Source of the DNA: Aspidiotus rigidus
Taxonomy: Eukaryota; Arthropoda; Insecta; Hemiptera; Diaspididae
Length of the DNA: 64,000 bases
Assembly (NCBI GenBank): GCA_035079385.1
Contig: JAVHKY010000023.1
Coordinates: 1,364,001-1,428,000, forward strand
Reading direction: 5' to 3'
Position numbers and translations under genes: made by a program. This document shows positions 23,037 through 33,018 of the stretch, one piece after another (position 1 is the first letter of the stretch; every line of letters starts with the position of its first letter). A model generated the notes under the pieces. It did no database searches. It worked only from the letters and a program-made list of their open reading frames with translations, and was not told the DNA's origin.

Positions 23037-23817
23037 CGTCGTCATTTCCTTTTCTTGCGGTAGACCTAATGGCCTTTTTCTGGGTCTTCCTCTCAACCGT
23101 TTGTTCCTTGGTGTATAGTTCGCTATTGTCTTTGGAGATTTATCTTCATCCATTCTTTCAACGTGGGTTCGCCAGTTCTTCCGGTAGTTTTTCACCTTGT
23201 TTCTCACCGGCGTCACTCCAAGGTTCTTCACAATGGTCTCAGATCGTGTTTTATGCATCAATGTTATACCTGCCGTACGTCGCATAAATCGCATTTCCGC
23301 CGCTCTTATTCTTCTTTTATCAGATTTCCTTAGAGCCCATACTTCGAATCCATACGTCAACACAGGGATTTCTAAAGTGTTGTAAACTTTTATGCGAGCT
23401 TCTCGTGAAACTTTATTAGTTCTTAGAGTTCTATTTATCGATCCTGACACTCTCAAGAATCTATCCAATTTGTTCTGTACATCCATCTCCCCTTGATATG
23501 ATATATCAACGCCTACATATCGAAAGATGTTGACTTGCTCTATTTCTTTCCGTCTATGACAATTTTCGATCGGCACGGTTCTTTTCCATTGAACGCTACT
23601 GTTTTTGTTTTTGCTGTAGATATCTTCATACCGTACTTCTCCGCAGTTTTTCCCAGCCTGTACACGCTTCTCTGCAATTCGTTCTCGCTTTCCGCGACGA
23701 GTCGGCAAAGAGCACCGCCTCCAGGGATTTTTCTCCTACTTTTACGCCTTTGGGATCTGTCTTTAACCATTCTTTGGTTATTTTATCCATATACACGTTG
23801 AATAGTGTGCATGACAT
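23022..23817 (-). pseudogene. RTE LINE ORF2, end of reverse transcriptase and C-terminal domain
   Basis: Minus-strand frames overlap: one (23817-23626) carries EAVLFADSSRKA, where the catalytic FADD has become FADS next to a frameshift. Another (23770-23540) has KYGMKISTAKTKTVAF. The longest (23708-23022) gives IEQVNIFRYVGVDISYQGEM, then GFEVWALRKSDKRRIRAAEM and RNKRLRGRPRKR. The L-x-Y-x-G..., YG-E-W and GRPRKRW-like ending are typical of RTE/BovB ORF2 (often labelled craniofacial development protein 2-like). The frameshifts and the lost aspartate show it is inactive. Confidence 0.85.
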
Positions 23818-23985
23818 CGGACAACCTTGAAGTACTCCATTGTCTATTTCTACGTGATTAGAAATACTTTCTCCGAGTTTTACTGCGATCTGCGTACCAT
23901 CATACGTCTCTTCTATAAGTTGAATTCTCTTTACTGGTACCCCGTATTCGTCAAGTATCTTAAAGAGTTTTCCTCGATTCGTGTC

Positions 23986-24546
23986 CTACGCCTTCTCCAA
24001 GTCTATAAAGCACATGTGCATTGGTAATCCGTATTCAATTCTTTTCTCCATCAGCAGCTTAATTGTGAAGCTTGCGTCTGTACATGACCCACCCTTTCTA
24101 AATCCATTTTGGCTTTCGAGTAGTTCATTTTCTACTGCGCGACTTACTCTTCTAGCAATTATTTTTGCTAGTGTCTTGTAGCATGTGTTCAACAGGCTTA
24201 TTCCGTGGTAATTCTCAGGTTTACTCATGTCCCCTTTTTCAAATAATGGTACAACTATAGCGTTCTTGAATTCTCTGGGGATGCATTCTTTTTTCAATAT
24301 TAAATTAAGGAACTTCAACAGTCTACTCTTGAATTTCTCACTGGCGTATTTATACAGTTCTGCAGGTAGCCCATCTTCCCCAGGAGCTCTCGAGTTCTTT
24401 ATATTTCTTAGGGCTTCATTTAATTCTTCGCGAGTTATTTCTTCGTAATCTTCCTCCATTTTTTCCTCTTCTTTTTCACTTTTGTCTCTCATGTGTGGGC
24501 TTTCCGCTTGCCATAATTTGCAGAAGTATTCAACTGCTTTTTCCAT
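23986..24546 (-). pseudogene. RTE LINE ORF2, reverse transcriptase palm, first half
   Basis: The 186-residue minus-strand frame has EELNEALRNIKNSRAPGEDG, LPAELYKYASEK, AIVVPLFEKGDMSKPENYHG, ISLLNTCYKTLAKIIARR, SQNGFRKGGSCTDASF and MCFIDLEKA. This is the ordered RT pattern K-APG-DG...KGD...NYRGISLL...Q.GFR.GRS..D......FIDL.KAFD. The YRG arginine has become H, and the frame is lost at KAFD near 23986. Confidence 0.9.
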
Positions 24547-24690
24547 TTTCAGTTTGGGTAGACGGACCTTTTCATTGAAGTTCTTCGTATAGGATCTTGT
24601 AAACTTTTGGACATAATTTATATGTTTCCTGTCCTAGGTGTTCTACAAATTTGTTCCAGCTATTTCGTTGCAACTCTCGAGATTTGCGTT

Positions 24691-25053
24691 TCACGAGAAC
24701 TGATCTTCTAGATTATATTCAATTTTATCGCCAATCTTCCTAGTATTCATCCATTTTCGGAAGGCTGACTGTTTTTCATGAACTAATAATCTGATATCGT
24801 CATCCCAATTTCTTATTTTTTTAGCGGGCACCTTGGATCTTACAGTTCCTATAATTTCGGAAGCGGCTTTTTTCACAATATTCTTTATATTTTCCCATTC
24901 ATCTTCTATATTGGTGCTTTCTGTTCTATCTTCGGAAGTAATATTAAGGTGTCGTCCATACAGCCATTTAGTTGTTGGGCCATCTAGTGCCTTCACGTTC
25001 AGTTTCTTCTCATTTTCTTCCCCTTTTCTCCTTTTTTTCCCATTCCTCCGCAT
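24691..25053 (-). pseudogene. RTE LINE ORF2, linker between endonuclease and RT
   Basis: A basic 120-residue stretch with WENIKNIVKKAASEIIGTVR and AFRKWMNTRKIGDKIEYN. This matches the charged connector of RTE ORF2, which usually reads W..I...I..AA.E..G. It is flanked by frameshifts on both sides. Confidence 0.7.
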
Positions 25054-25111
25054 CAGAATGTTCCCTGTATCATATAATGGTCAGAGTCTATGTCTGGTCC
25101 ACGGTATAGCT

Positions 25112-25520
25112 TCACCATTCTTTTGCACTCTTTTCATCCGCTATTATATAATCAATGAGTGAGTTTTGCCCTCTCGCGTGCCACGTTATTTTATGATTCG
25201 CTTTATGTCGGAGAAAAGTGTACATGATTCTTAGATTATTGAAAGTACAGAAGTCGATCAATCGTTTTCCATTCAAATTAATTTCTCCCCAACCGCATGT
25301 ACCTGTCGTTTTTCCTATTTTTCTGCTTCCAACTTGAGCATTCAAGTCTCCAGCTATGACTACTCTGTCATTTGGGTCTATCTTCTGTATCGTTTTCTAT
25401 AGTTGTTCGTAGAATTCTTCACTTATTTCATGTCGACCTTCTTCTGGGACATACACTCCGATTATTGTGGTGTACTTCTCGTCCAATTTCATTCTTACCA
25501 GTATTATTCTCTCATCGATG
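25112..25520 (-). pseudogene. RTE LINE endonuclease, C-terminal half
   Basis: Minus strand: RIILVRMKLDEKYTTIIGVY, a P-E-EGRHE segment, then DRVVIAGDLNAQVGSRK, GWGEINLNGKRLIDFC and NSLIDYIIAD. GD-NA-VG, N-G-LIDFC and the IDYII motif are the apurinic-type endonuclease signature of RTE LINEs. A stop separates the part before about 25345 from the rest. At 25516 the frame is broken by the inserted inverted-repeat element. Confidence 0.8.
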
Positions 25521-26119
25521 GTGACGTGCACAAAGGATCTAAGTGACATTTTTATCAAAAATGAGTTAAGGGCAAAAATGGGTCAAGGAGCTCATGGACT
25601 ATCGGCCTGCATCGAAAAAAGTGGGAAAAAGTCCACCAATCAGCCCCCAGGGGCAATGTACAAATGTAGTAAGTGACGAAAATCATATTTTTGTTGCGCC
25701 AATTGTAGTAAGTGCAGAAAATAACATGCAGAACCCTATATCGCCGCACTTACGACAAATGGCTTGTCACGCAAATGTACTTAATACAACCTGTGCAATC
25801 CTTCAATCTTTATTGTGCCATTACAATTAGTATAGGAAATAGGTGCACTAATGTAGTAAGTGAAAAATCGTTCAAGCCAAATGTCGTAAGTGCGCTCAAA
25901 AGGTCAAAATATGGCTGTAGAATGCTTATAAATTAAGCTACACATTTTTTTTAAACGAGGATCTATTCTTTAGGGTTGGTGCGTCCTACATCCCAAATTT
26001 CAAGTAACTTCAAGCAATACTGTGGCCAGCAGGTCAAATTGAAGTTCCAAAAATTTTCAAATCGCTCTCCTGAAAAATATGGTTTTTGTCACTTAGATCC
26101 TTTGTGCACGTCACCATCG
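25516..26119. mobile_element. 604-bp inverted-repeat element nested in the LINE endonuclease
   Basis: The 33-bp end at 25516-25548 (starting CGATGGTGACGTGCAC) is the exact reverse complement of 26087-26119. The LINE endonuclease frame stops on one side and resumes on the other, so it is an insertion. The exact target duplication is ambiguous because the flanks add to the palindrome (GTGCAC is itself palindromic). Inside, ATGTAGTAAGTG-like words repeat several times, and CAAGCCAAATGTCGTAAGTG (25873-25892) has an imperfect inverted copy at 25748-25769. No coding capacity: a MITE of unknown superfamily. Confidence 0.8.
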
Positions 26120-26131
26120 TCATATTCTATA

Positions 26132-26350
26132 CTATATCTCGAGTAAGTCCATCATTTCTTTTCGGATGTACATCATTATGCCTCCAGCAGCTCTTTGGGT
26201 TTTGTCAACACCGCTGTATATTGTTATGTAGTTTTTTGTTTCATCCGTGCCGCTACCTTTCTTTTTTGTTTCGCTTAATACTGCAATACGGATCTGCTTT
26301 TTGTTTAGGATTTCATCGATCTGAGGCTCTTTGGTTGAATAACCTCTCAC
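26132..26350 (-). pseudogene. RTE LINE endonuclease, N-terminal part
   Basis: The minus strand reads IRIAVLSETKKKGSGTDETK, then YSGVDKTQRAAGGIMMYIRK. S-E-T (catalytic Glu), the Y-SGV segment and the GG-I---K run are the second and third blocks of the RTE endonuclease. The frame ends in LLEI next to the inserted inverted-repeat element. Confidence 0.75.
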
Positions 26351-26930
26351 GTTCCATGCAACGCTTTCATCTTTTCCAACCGTTCTTTGTCAGCGAGCGC
26401 TTTATTTTTAACCAGGGGTTCGCTTCCGCCTGGGTTCCGAGTAAATCTTCCTTTTCCGAGGCTTCCTCTATGCCAATAACGAGTAATATTATTCATCCCG
26501 AGTGGTTACCAGCCACATGGGATGTATCCAAATGGTGGGGTTGCCACCTGTGCTGTTTGGCCAGCCTGTCAATTTTCTTTCAGGGTTTTCTTCCCTTAGC
26601 CTTTGGGGTTATCTATCCCGAAACCGCAAGGCAGCGGTGGCGTGACCTACCCTCTCCATTACAATACCTCCGTTCTTCTACATCATAGGTACCCGCACTT
26701 GCTAGCGAGGGAGAGTAGGAACCATTCTCAATAACGGCTTTGGCCGGGTTCTTTATTCGGAGTTTTTCTTTTCCTACGTCCATCCACTTTGCTCGCTGCC
26801 CAACTATGTCACTTGGCTTAACAGGGTCGTCACGTGAAGGCTGTGGAATTGGGCTTGAGCGAAGCAGTGGTAGCGGGCATGGGTGGCCCTGTCAATCCGT
26901 AGATCTTCCATTACTGGCCCCATTGACCCC

Positions 26931-26945
26931 CTAATCTTTGAAGAT
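26931..26945. repeat. LINE target-site duplication, 5' side of the LINE
   Basis: CTAATCTTTGAAGAT, identical to 23022-23036. It lies within the hAT transposase frame (…FKEASSKI), where the host element resumes. Confidence 0.85.
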
Positions 26946-27256
26946 GCCTCCTTAAAATCCTGAAAGTGGGTCTCAAACTGGTCTTGCAGACATTTTATAA
27001 GATTTACTTCAAATTCACTTGGAAACTCTTTATTATTCTCACATTTAAAAATGTTGCAGGTTGGGAAATGAACCAAGTTTTTCTTTGCTATTTGAGTTTC
27101 AAAGAGAGCCAGTTTCATTTTAAAAGCTTTGATTTGTGAGTATAAATCAGAAATCAAGCTGTTTGTTCCTTGAAGTTTCAAATTCAAATCATTCAGCATT
27201 CGCGTAAAATCAACCAGAATATCTAATTTCTGGAAATGTTTGGCGGGCCGGTGCAA
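26946..27256 (-). pseudogene. hAT transposase middle fragment (GTF2IRD2/ZBED-like)
   Basis: Minus strand: LDILVDFTRMLNDLNLKLQG, TNSLISDLYSQIKAFKMKLA, LFETQIAKKNLVHFPTCNIF and then FQDFKEASSKI before the LINE. L-x-LNxKLQG...I-DLY...AFxxKL-LF......HFP is the conserved block of GTF2IRD2-type hAT transposases. The frame starts almost directly after the terminal repeat, so the N-terminal zinc finger and the first catalytic Asp region were already deleted. Confidence 0.85.
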
Positions 27257-27280
27257 AAAGTTCAGCGTTGGAGACCCCTG

Positions 27281-27288
27281 TCTTTGAA
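27281..27288. repeat. hAT target-site duplication, right
   Basis: TCTTTGAA, identical to 22523-22530 and flush with the terminus ACCCCTG. Confidence 0.9.
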
Positions 27289-29728
27289 GATCTTAACACT
27301 TAAATCGTTCGATCCCTAAAACCTGTCAGGCCGATACCGCTCAGACTTCCACCTCACATAAAATTGTAAACATTCTTTGCCACCTTTTTCGAACTAAAAA
27401 GTCGACAATTCTCCGGACGGAACTAACCGCGGAACAAAAATGATTACACCGCGTTTCAACGAAGTAAAAATGAAAACCTTATTAGTAAGGTTGATTTAGA
27501 ACACTCTCCGGAAAAAGCGAGGAAAAGAATAATTTGTACATTAAAAATAACGCACCTCGAAATATATCATAGTAGAATAAGCCTACGTGAGAGGAAATAG
27601 AGTTCGCGTGTACGTTCAAAATATCATTGTTTAAGAGCGCAGGCACTCGGTAGATTTGGCGAAAAGTTTTCAACGAATAAGTCCCGTCCCCCTTTTCCAT
27701 CCGCACATCGCCGATGAAGCTTTAATGTATAGGGTGAATTTTCGCGTGTTTAATTACTTGATTTAGGTGAAAATATAACGCATTTTCACGGAAGGATAAT
27801 TTTCAAATCTATTTCGTTGTTCTCCGCAATCGAAAAGGGAACTTGTTCCCCCATCAATAAAACTGTCACCATCGATATCCGTCAACTGTCTCATTACGTT
27901 TGGTGAAATAATTCGCTAAATTCTGGTAATAGAAAAAAAAAAGAAAGAAAGGGCTAAACTCAACCGCCTAATGACACATTTTTTACCCTCGAAGAAGTCA
28001 AAATTCGTACTTTAATATACCCCCCAAACCGCCTACGATAATCAATCATAATGGTCGAGACGACTTTTCTATTTCGTAAATTAGAAAATTAACCGAAGTC
28101 CCGTAAAATCACCTCATCAACGTTCATTCTTTCGGTGGCGAAGAAAGAAGGAAAAACATTCTGTTACTCGATTTGAGGCCATCTAAAAATCATTTATCAT
28201 TAAATTGATAAAAAATGGTTATTATCTATTGACACGATGATAAAACAAAATTGACTGCCTGCAGCTTAATACGCGACCGTAAAGAGGATATCACTCAACG
28301 TAACGTTGCAAACATTTATCAAATGTCTGGCAGGAAAATGAAGTCGTAAAAAGGAGGAAAAGAAAAAAAAGGGAAAGCGACTAGAATGAGGAAAAAAGAA
28401 AAGTTACGATATCACGCGTCGAGCCAGGCAGGATGGTCCGGAATAATTGGAGTAGCCGACTTCGCCTTTAATTTACAGAACTGCCTAAATCGATGACGTG
28501 TTTTGAAAATTGTATTTCGCGCGGTTGAAATTGCTGATGCCATATCAAACACCGACGTACCTGCGGGGTGGCGATACACGTACGTATATTATTATCATTT
28601 CTATATTGGAAACATACGACGAAAAGAGGGCTTTCGAGTGGCCGGTCATTTTACACAGGTTGCGGGGGAAAAAAATGAAACAGGAAAAGGCTAGTTATTG
28701 CGGGAGGAAATATAAAAAAAGAAAAAAGCGGGTGTTACAGCGACGTTAATGCTGTCTCTGATGAATAGTGTTAGTGTATATACAATGCGGCTAATGCGGC
28801 GAATAATTCTCCTGTATACATTTTCAGGACGCTGTTTCGCCAACAAATCATCTTTCTTCTTTTGTTATTCCGTAGCAAGTTTGTCTCCAAACAAATCTTC
28901 CACATCCGACTCTTTTCTGATGTTTGTTTTTGTTTCGCGCGCGCATCGACTACATTATTCAATTGTTACTCTTTTCGCTTTTATATATACGTACTCAATT
29001 ATTTTACACGATACATGAAGCCACCGTCAACTTCTCTCGACGCGCGAAGGTAAATACGACGAGGCACTGCAGCCACATCCACATTCCCCGGTCGTTCTCG
29101 CGACCATTTACTTCTTAATTTATAGCGACGAAAATGCTCGTCGTATAAAAGGTGTGCCCGCCGCCGATGTATTCTTGGGTGACGGACGAATAAACGAATT
29201 TGTATCGAGAATTTTAACTTTTTTGGAATCAGTTACGAGAGCGAGCACGTAGCTTCCATTAAAAGTTTTCCAACACGCTGATGCGCATTAAATCACATCT
29301 CTCCTACATTGCAGAATTTTGTATCTGAAAACGAAGTTAAAAACGTATTTTCGCATTTCAACTTCCGCGGAATTCGTCATCATAATTAGATCTTTTGTTT
29401 TTCTTATACGTATACACGCGATATAAGAGTAACGCGTTCAACCTCCGCGGTGTAGAAATCTTCCGAAAGTTGAGATATAATCTGTCTGAATACTTTCTTT
29501 TCAAACGTACCGTCGACAAAATTTCAGCATAAGTTCCACTTCTTCACTCAAGTAACGTAACACCTTCGAAGTTTTCGTGAATAATATGTTGAATTATGAA
29601 TATTTTTTTGCATTATTCCCAACATGAGTACTTCTCGCAAATTTTCTTATTCATCTGCGAAGAGGAAGCTGTCAATTAAAATGCTTCGATTCAGTATTAT
29701 AGATCAGGCAATAAAGTGGAAATGGGGA
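27289..29728. other. Intron sequence, nothing recognised
   Basis: AT-rich with moderately mixed composition and no repeats shared with other parts of the window. Short frames (27482-27706, 28503-29118) lack protein signatures. It looks like unique, older intron sequence. Confidence 0.45.
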
Positions 29729-30373
29729 GCTACAGAATAGTTTTCTTTTGGTGGTTAATCAGTCCTCTCCCACACGTCTTCTGAAATGCCTCTCTAATGC
29801 GCGTGGAGATTTGTCCATAAGGATGGTCCAAAGGAGTAGAATTTGGCCTGAATCCAGTTTGCGGCCTAAAGTGCAAAAAACGTTCACTTTGTGGCCCAAT
29901 GATGACCATATTGTGATTTGCTGAGAAATCAAAAGGAACCAGATTGCGGCCAACTGAAAAAAGAAAACGGGTAGTTTCGTGTGCACAATGTAATTTTGCA
30001 AACTGTCGTGTAGCTTTCTTTGATTTTTTGGTAAGGGCGGTCACAGTTTCGGATGGAGTTACGAATTTGAATTCGGTCGTGCTCATTCAGTACCTCTAGC
30101 GAAGCTCCCATCATCTCTTTGCACAAAATTTTGCTCGTGAACACGTCTTCAGTAGCCTTCCGCTTCACGAGTTGGCCATTGCCTGACGCATTGGAGTACT
30201 CCGATTCGAGTGTACGATCGGCCATCACTCTTAAATAATGCTTTACATCCTTTTTTTGTGCAAACCCATCGTTCGACATCATTCGCTAGGAATTTATGAA
30301 ATTTCAGTTTGTATCCATCAACACCTTTTAGTTCTGTTCCACGTTTACTAAACATTATCGACATTTTGTACAA
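29729..30373 (-). pseudogene. FLYWCH zinc-finger protein fragment (MULE-associated type)
   Basis: Minus frame 30373-30149: FSKRGTELKGVDGYKLKFHK, then NDVERWVCTKKGCKALFKSD. This is a FLYWCH finger (F.SKRG...L..DGY.Y......W.C....CKA). The expected downstream C-x-H..H part is shifted to other frames: SGNGQLVKRKATEDVFTSK and GASLEVLNEHDRIQIR follow at 30282-30050, then PSETVTALTKKSKKATRQF. The order (FLYWCH, then basic KRKA...E, then an R..RN.R helix) is that of FLYWCH-containing proteins related to Mutator-like transposases. At least two frameshifts inactivate it. It could be a retroposed host copy instead. Confidence 0.65.
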
Positions 30374-31158
30374 TCGTGGAATACGTCATTTCCACTGCAC
30401 CGACGCAATTCATACAGGAAAGTGATTACATTCTTCCATTCATTCAATCTTTCTCTCGCTCATCCAGAAATTCAAAGTGAAATATGAAGAGATGCAATAA
30501 TCATCCTAAGAAAAGAATGACGTGTATGTCAGAAGAGAAGCAAGTTCTACTTTTGCAGGGGTTTCAACTTACAATTATTTTCGGCCGCAACAAGATCTCA
30601 ATTTGACGGTCATCTCTGGCCGCAATCTGCCTGCACCGAGAATTTGGTTTTTCTGAGATAACTTGCCCAAAAATAAAAAATGTCCTTTCTGGTGGAGCCA
30701 CATTAATAAGGTTGAGGTTAATCGGTGGTAAGTATAGGACCTCCAAATAAAAAGTTATTTAGCGGTGCATTGAAAAATTAACGAAGTAAGCTTGCAAACA
30801 ACACGTAATTGTACGCGAGAATTCACCTCCCAGAAGTCAGTCAAGCGTACCTTGAAGATAATTTGATACCTTTGACTATTTAGTCAAAGTTTGATACTGC
30901 CCATCATGCTCAATATTACGTCTCGCGTCATACCATGGAACTGCTTCATGTAGTATATCGTACAGGCTTGTACTAGGTCTAAGCTTCCTTTATACTACAG
31001 GTATATTCCAGGAAGAGGCCTGTATTAGTTTATACTAGCTCTATTGTACTAGGCTTAGGTCCAAGCCTCCTTTATTCTAGGAGGTCTGTACTAGTTCATA
31101 CCAACTCTATACTGAAAGCTAGTATGAAGCTCAACATCTGAAGAGAGAAGGCCAAGTC
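30374..31158. other. Intron sequence with CTAGT/TACTAGG-rich low-order repeat
   Basis: From about 30950 to 31130 the words GTACTAGGTCT, TTTATACTA and TAGGTCCAAGCCTCC recur; the same words continue after the mariner element at 32045-32120. This suggests the mariner element landed in a small repetitive patch. No coding signal. Confidence 0.45.
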
Positions 31159-31160
31159 TA

Positions 31161-32033
31161 CAAAGGTTGCTCAATAAACACTGGAGTTTTCCGAGTCCAG
31201 AAAAAAAACATAAGGTTCTATGTCCAAAATTGCGGCCGTACAAACCATTTTTGTGAAACATAATCGAGCGACACCTGTCACTTTTTGTCGCGCGCGGGAA
31301 AATGTGGTAACACTGCTTGAAAAAAAAAGCTGCATGATTTGACTGAACGATGGCTCCACTATGTCTGACAAAAATACCTCGATGGTCAGTCGCCTCTTAC
31401 AAGTGTACCGCAGTTCCCAAGTGTCGTGAGTCGGTGTTCTTTTCAACCTCAAAAAAAACAGATTTTACAAACACTGTAAGAATTTCAAACATTGTCACCA
31501 AGTTTACGTTAGGAACAACGATTTGTGGTGAGATTTTTATTTTTGTCGAGTCGTACACCGACAAAGACCTTTGATGAAATGAAAGCAGGGTATGGCGACG
31601 AGGTTTTAGGCCGTGCTACGATATTTCGCTGGCAGTGACACGCTTGGTTTCGCGAAGGAGCAAAGGAAGGGAATCGGCTGTGCTAAAACCTCTGCGCGCC
31701 CCGCCCGGCCACCAGTGGCGGCGTCTAGCGAAATAGTCGTGAACACACTGAGCGCTATGATTGCTGCGGAAGATGCTACGCTTTAATAAAACGGTCAATG
31801 TAAATTTCGTTCAATAAAAGATATTCACTTTTTTTCTGATAAAAGTGACAGGGGTTGCTCGATTATGCTTCACAAAAATGGATTGTATGGCTGCAATTTT
31901 TGAGAAAAACCTTATTTTTTTTTCTGGACTCGGAAAATTTCATTAGACTAAATCTCCCCGGAGTACATTTGGTCAGAAAAATGTTTTCACCCCGATACGA
32001 GGACCTGTCTCACTATTTATTGAGCAACCTTTG
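31161..32033. mobile_element. mariner-type element, 873 bp, non-autonomous
   Basis: The ends are CAAAGGTTGCTCAATAAA and its inverted copy TTTATTGAGCAACCTTTG, with TA duplicated at 31159-31160 and 32034-32035. Inner inverted similarity continues for roughly 100 bp (TCCGAGTCCAGAAAAAAA against TTTTTTTTTCTGGACTCGGA). In the middle, about 31572-31625, the plus strand reads TFDEMKAGYGDEVLGRATIF, the helix-turn-helix signature of a mariner transposase N-terminus, followed at once by a stop. Another frame gives ARPATSGG-like residues, the usual PGRP...S linker. The catalytic DD(D/E) part is absent. Confidence 0.85.
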
Positions 32034-32328
32034 TAAATTTAGATAAGCCTATTGTATAATAGACTTGTACTAGGTCTCCACATAATTTTATACTAGGCCT
32101 CGGCCTCCCCTTTCACTGTATAAGCCTCTTTCTAGCTCTTACTTTTGTCAGGTTCAGACATACGGGCCTTCCTCGTTAATGCGGGCCAGGCTAGCGGCTT
32201 GTGAGTGCCGCCCTCACCGATTGAGGTACTGGCGGAAAAGTAAGCATAACACTAGATGTTGAGCCATACGTTTTACCGCTAAACGCAGTCTACATTAGAT
32301 AGTCAAAGGTATAACTGTAGCCTAATAA

Positions 32329-33018
32329 GACATTCCGCTACGTCAACCAGCTTTCCAAAAGGAGCTGGCGACCGTTAAGCACTTGGCCGCTGTGAATGAG
32401 GTCAACTTGGACATTGACCGTATGGTCCGTAAAAAACTTACGAGGAAGGGCCTTGATTCTACCACTTCCCTCCCCCGCGATCTGAGTGGTAATAATAATA
32501 AGAGATTACGTTGGATCAAGCTCCCGTTTTTGGGTGAGTTTTCATCCAAGCTGACTCGTGTCCTCCGCCCCTTTGGCTTCAGGCCTGCTTTTTATAACCT
32601 CACTACTGTGAAGGGTTTGTTTGTTTGGCTAAAGGACCCCATCCCGCGGGGGGAGAGGAGCGGGGTGTACAAATTGGAGTGCAAGGATTGTAACGGCGTA
32701 TATATAGGCGAGACGGGTCGCCAGCTTGGAATTCGAGTAGAGGAGCACCTTAAGGCCTGGAAGAAAGGTAATTTGGGTGATTCGGCCTTTGCGGACCACC
32801 TTGTCTCCAGTGGTCATAGTTTCAAGGAAGGTTCGGCTACCCTTCTCCACAAGGAGAATTCTTACTTCAAGCGCGTTGCGTTGGAAAATATCGAAATAGT
32901 GCGTCATCTGAACAGTGACGATGTTACCGTACTCAACAGGTATTTTCCCGACGAAGGTTTAGTTGAATTGGTCTACGAGTTTGAGTCACCTCGCGAGGGC
33001 TCGCTCGTTCAATCCTGA
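32329..33018 (+). pseudogene. Penelope-like element, linker plus GIY-YIG endonuclease (5'-truncated)
   Basis: The frame is open from a stop at 32326-32328 to 33018, about 229 codons, without a proper start. An N-terminal linker has FQKELATVKHLAAVNEVNLD, IDRMVRKKLTRKG and then LTTVKGLFVWLKDPIPRGE. The nuclease core is SGVYKLECKDCNGVYIGETG, RQLGIRVEEH, ADHLVSSGHSF and a late LENIEI. CKDC is the cysteine pair seen in Penelope GIY-YIG domains. This is the longest Penelope piece here and has no stops, so it is younger than the others. The reverse transcriptase is missing: 5' truncation is usual for these elements. Confidence 0.85.

Larger units (their letters stand above)
23037..26930 (-). mobile_element. 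RTE-clade LINE, minus strand, decayed, inserted in the hAT element
   Basis: Bounded by a 15-bp duplication (CTAATCTTTGAAGAT). The 5' end is near 26930 and the 3' end near 23037, finishing in ATGACGACG rather than poly-A, as is common for RTE elements. On the minus strand the coding order is an apurinic-type endonuclease (26350 to 25112), linker (25053 to 24691), reverse transcriptase (24546 to 23540) and C-terminal domain (to 23022), split over several frames. The 5' untranslated part is 26351-26930. A 604-bp inverted-repeat element interrupts the endonuclease. It is a different subfamily from the intact copy at 35641-39614. Confidence 0.85.
22531..27280 (-). mobile_element. hAT element, internally deleted, hosting a nested LINE
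   Basis: The left terminus is CAGGGGTTTCCAACCTTTTT and the right, in reverse complement, is CAGGGGTCTCCAACGCTGAA; both continue with a GGCGGGCC-type block. Flanking 8-bp duplications are identical. Without the LINE at 23037-26930 and one copy of its duplication the element is about 840 bp. It retains only part of the transposase: a middle piece (26946-27256) and the C-terminal dimerisation domain (22679-23011), both on the minus strand. It was therefore a non-autonomous deletion derivative that moved with transposase supplied elsewhere. Its relatives are the GTF2IRD2/ZBED-type hAT (Charlie-like) elements. Confidence 0.85.

Noticed and set aside
26086..26688. 200-residue plus-strand frame
   Set aside because: It is the antisense of the 5' part of the decayed RTE LINE; the minus strand carries the recognisable endonuclease.
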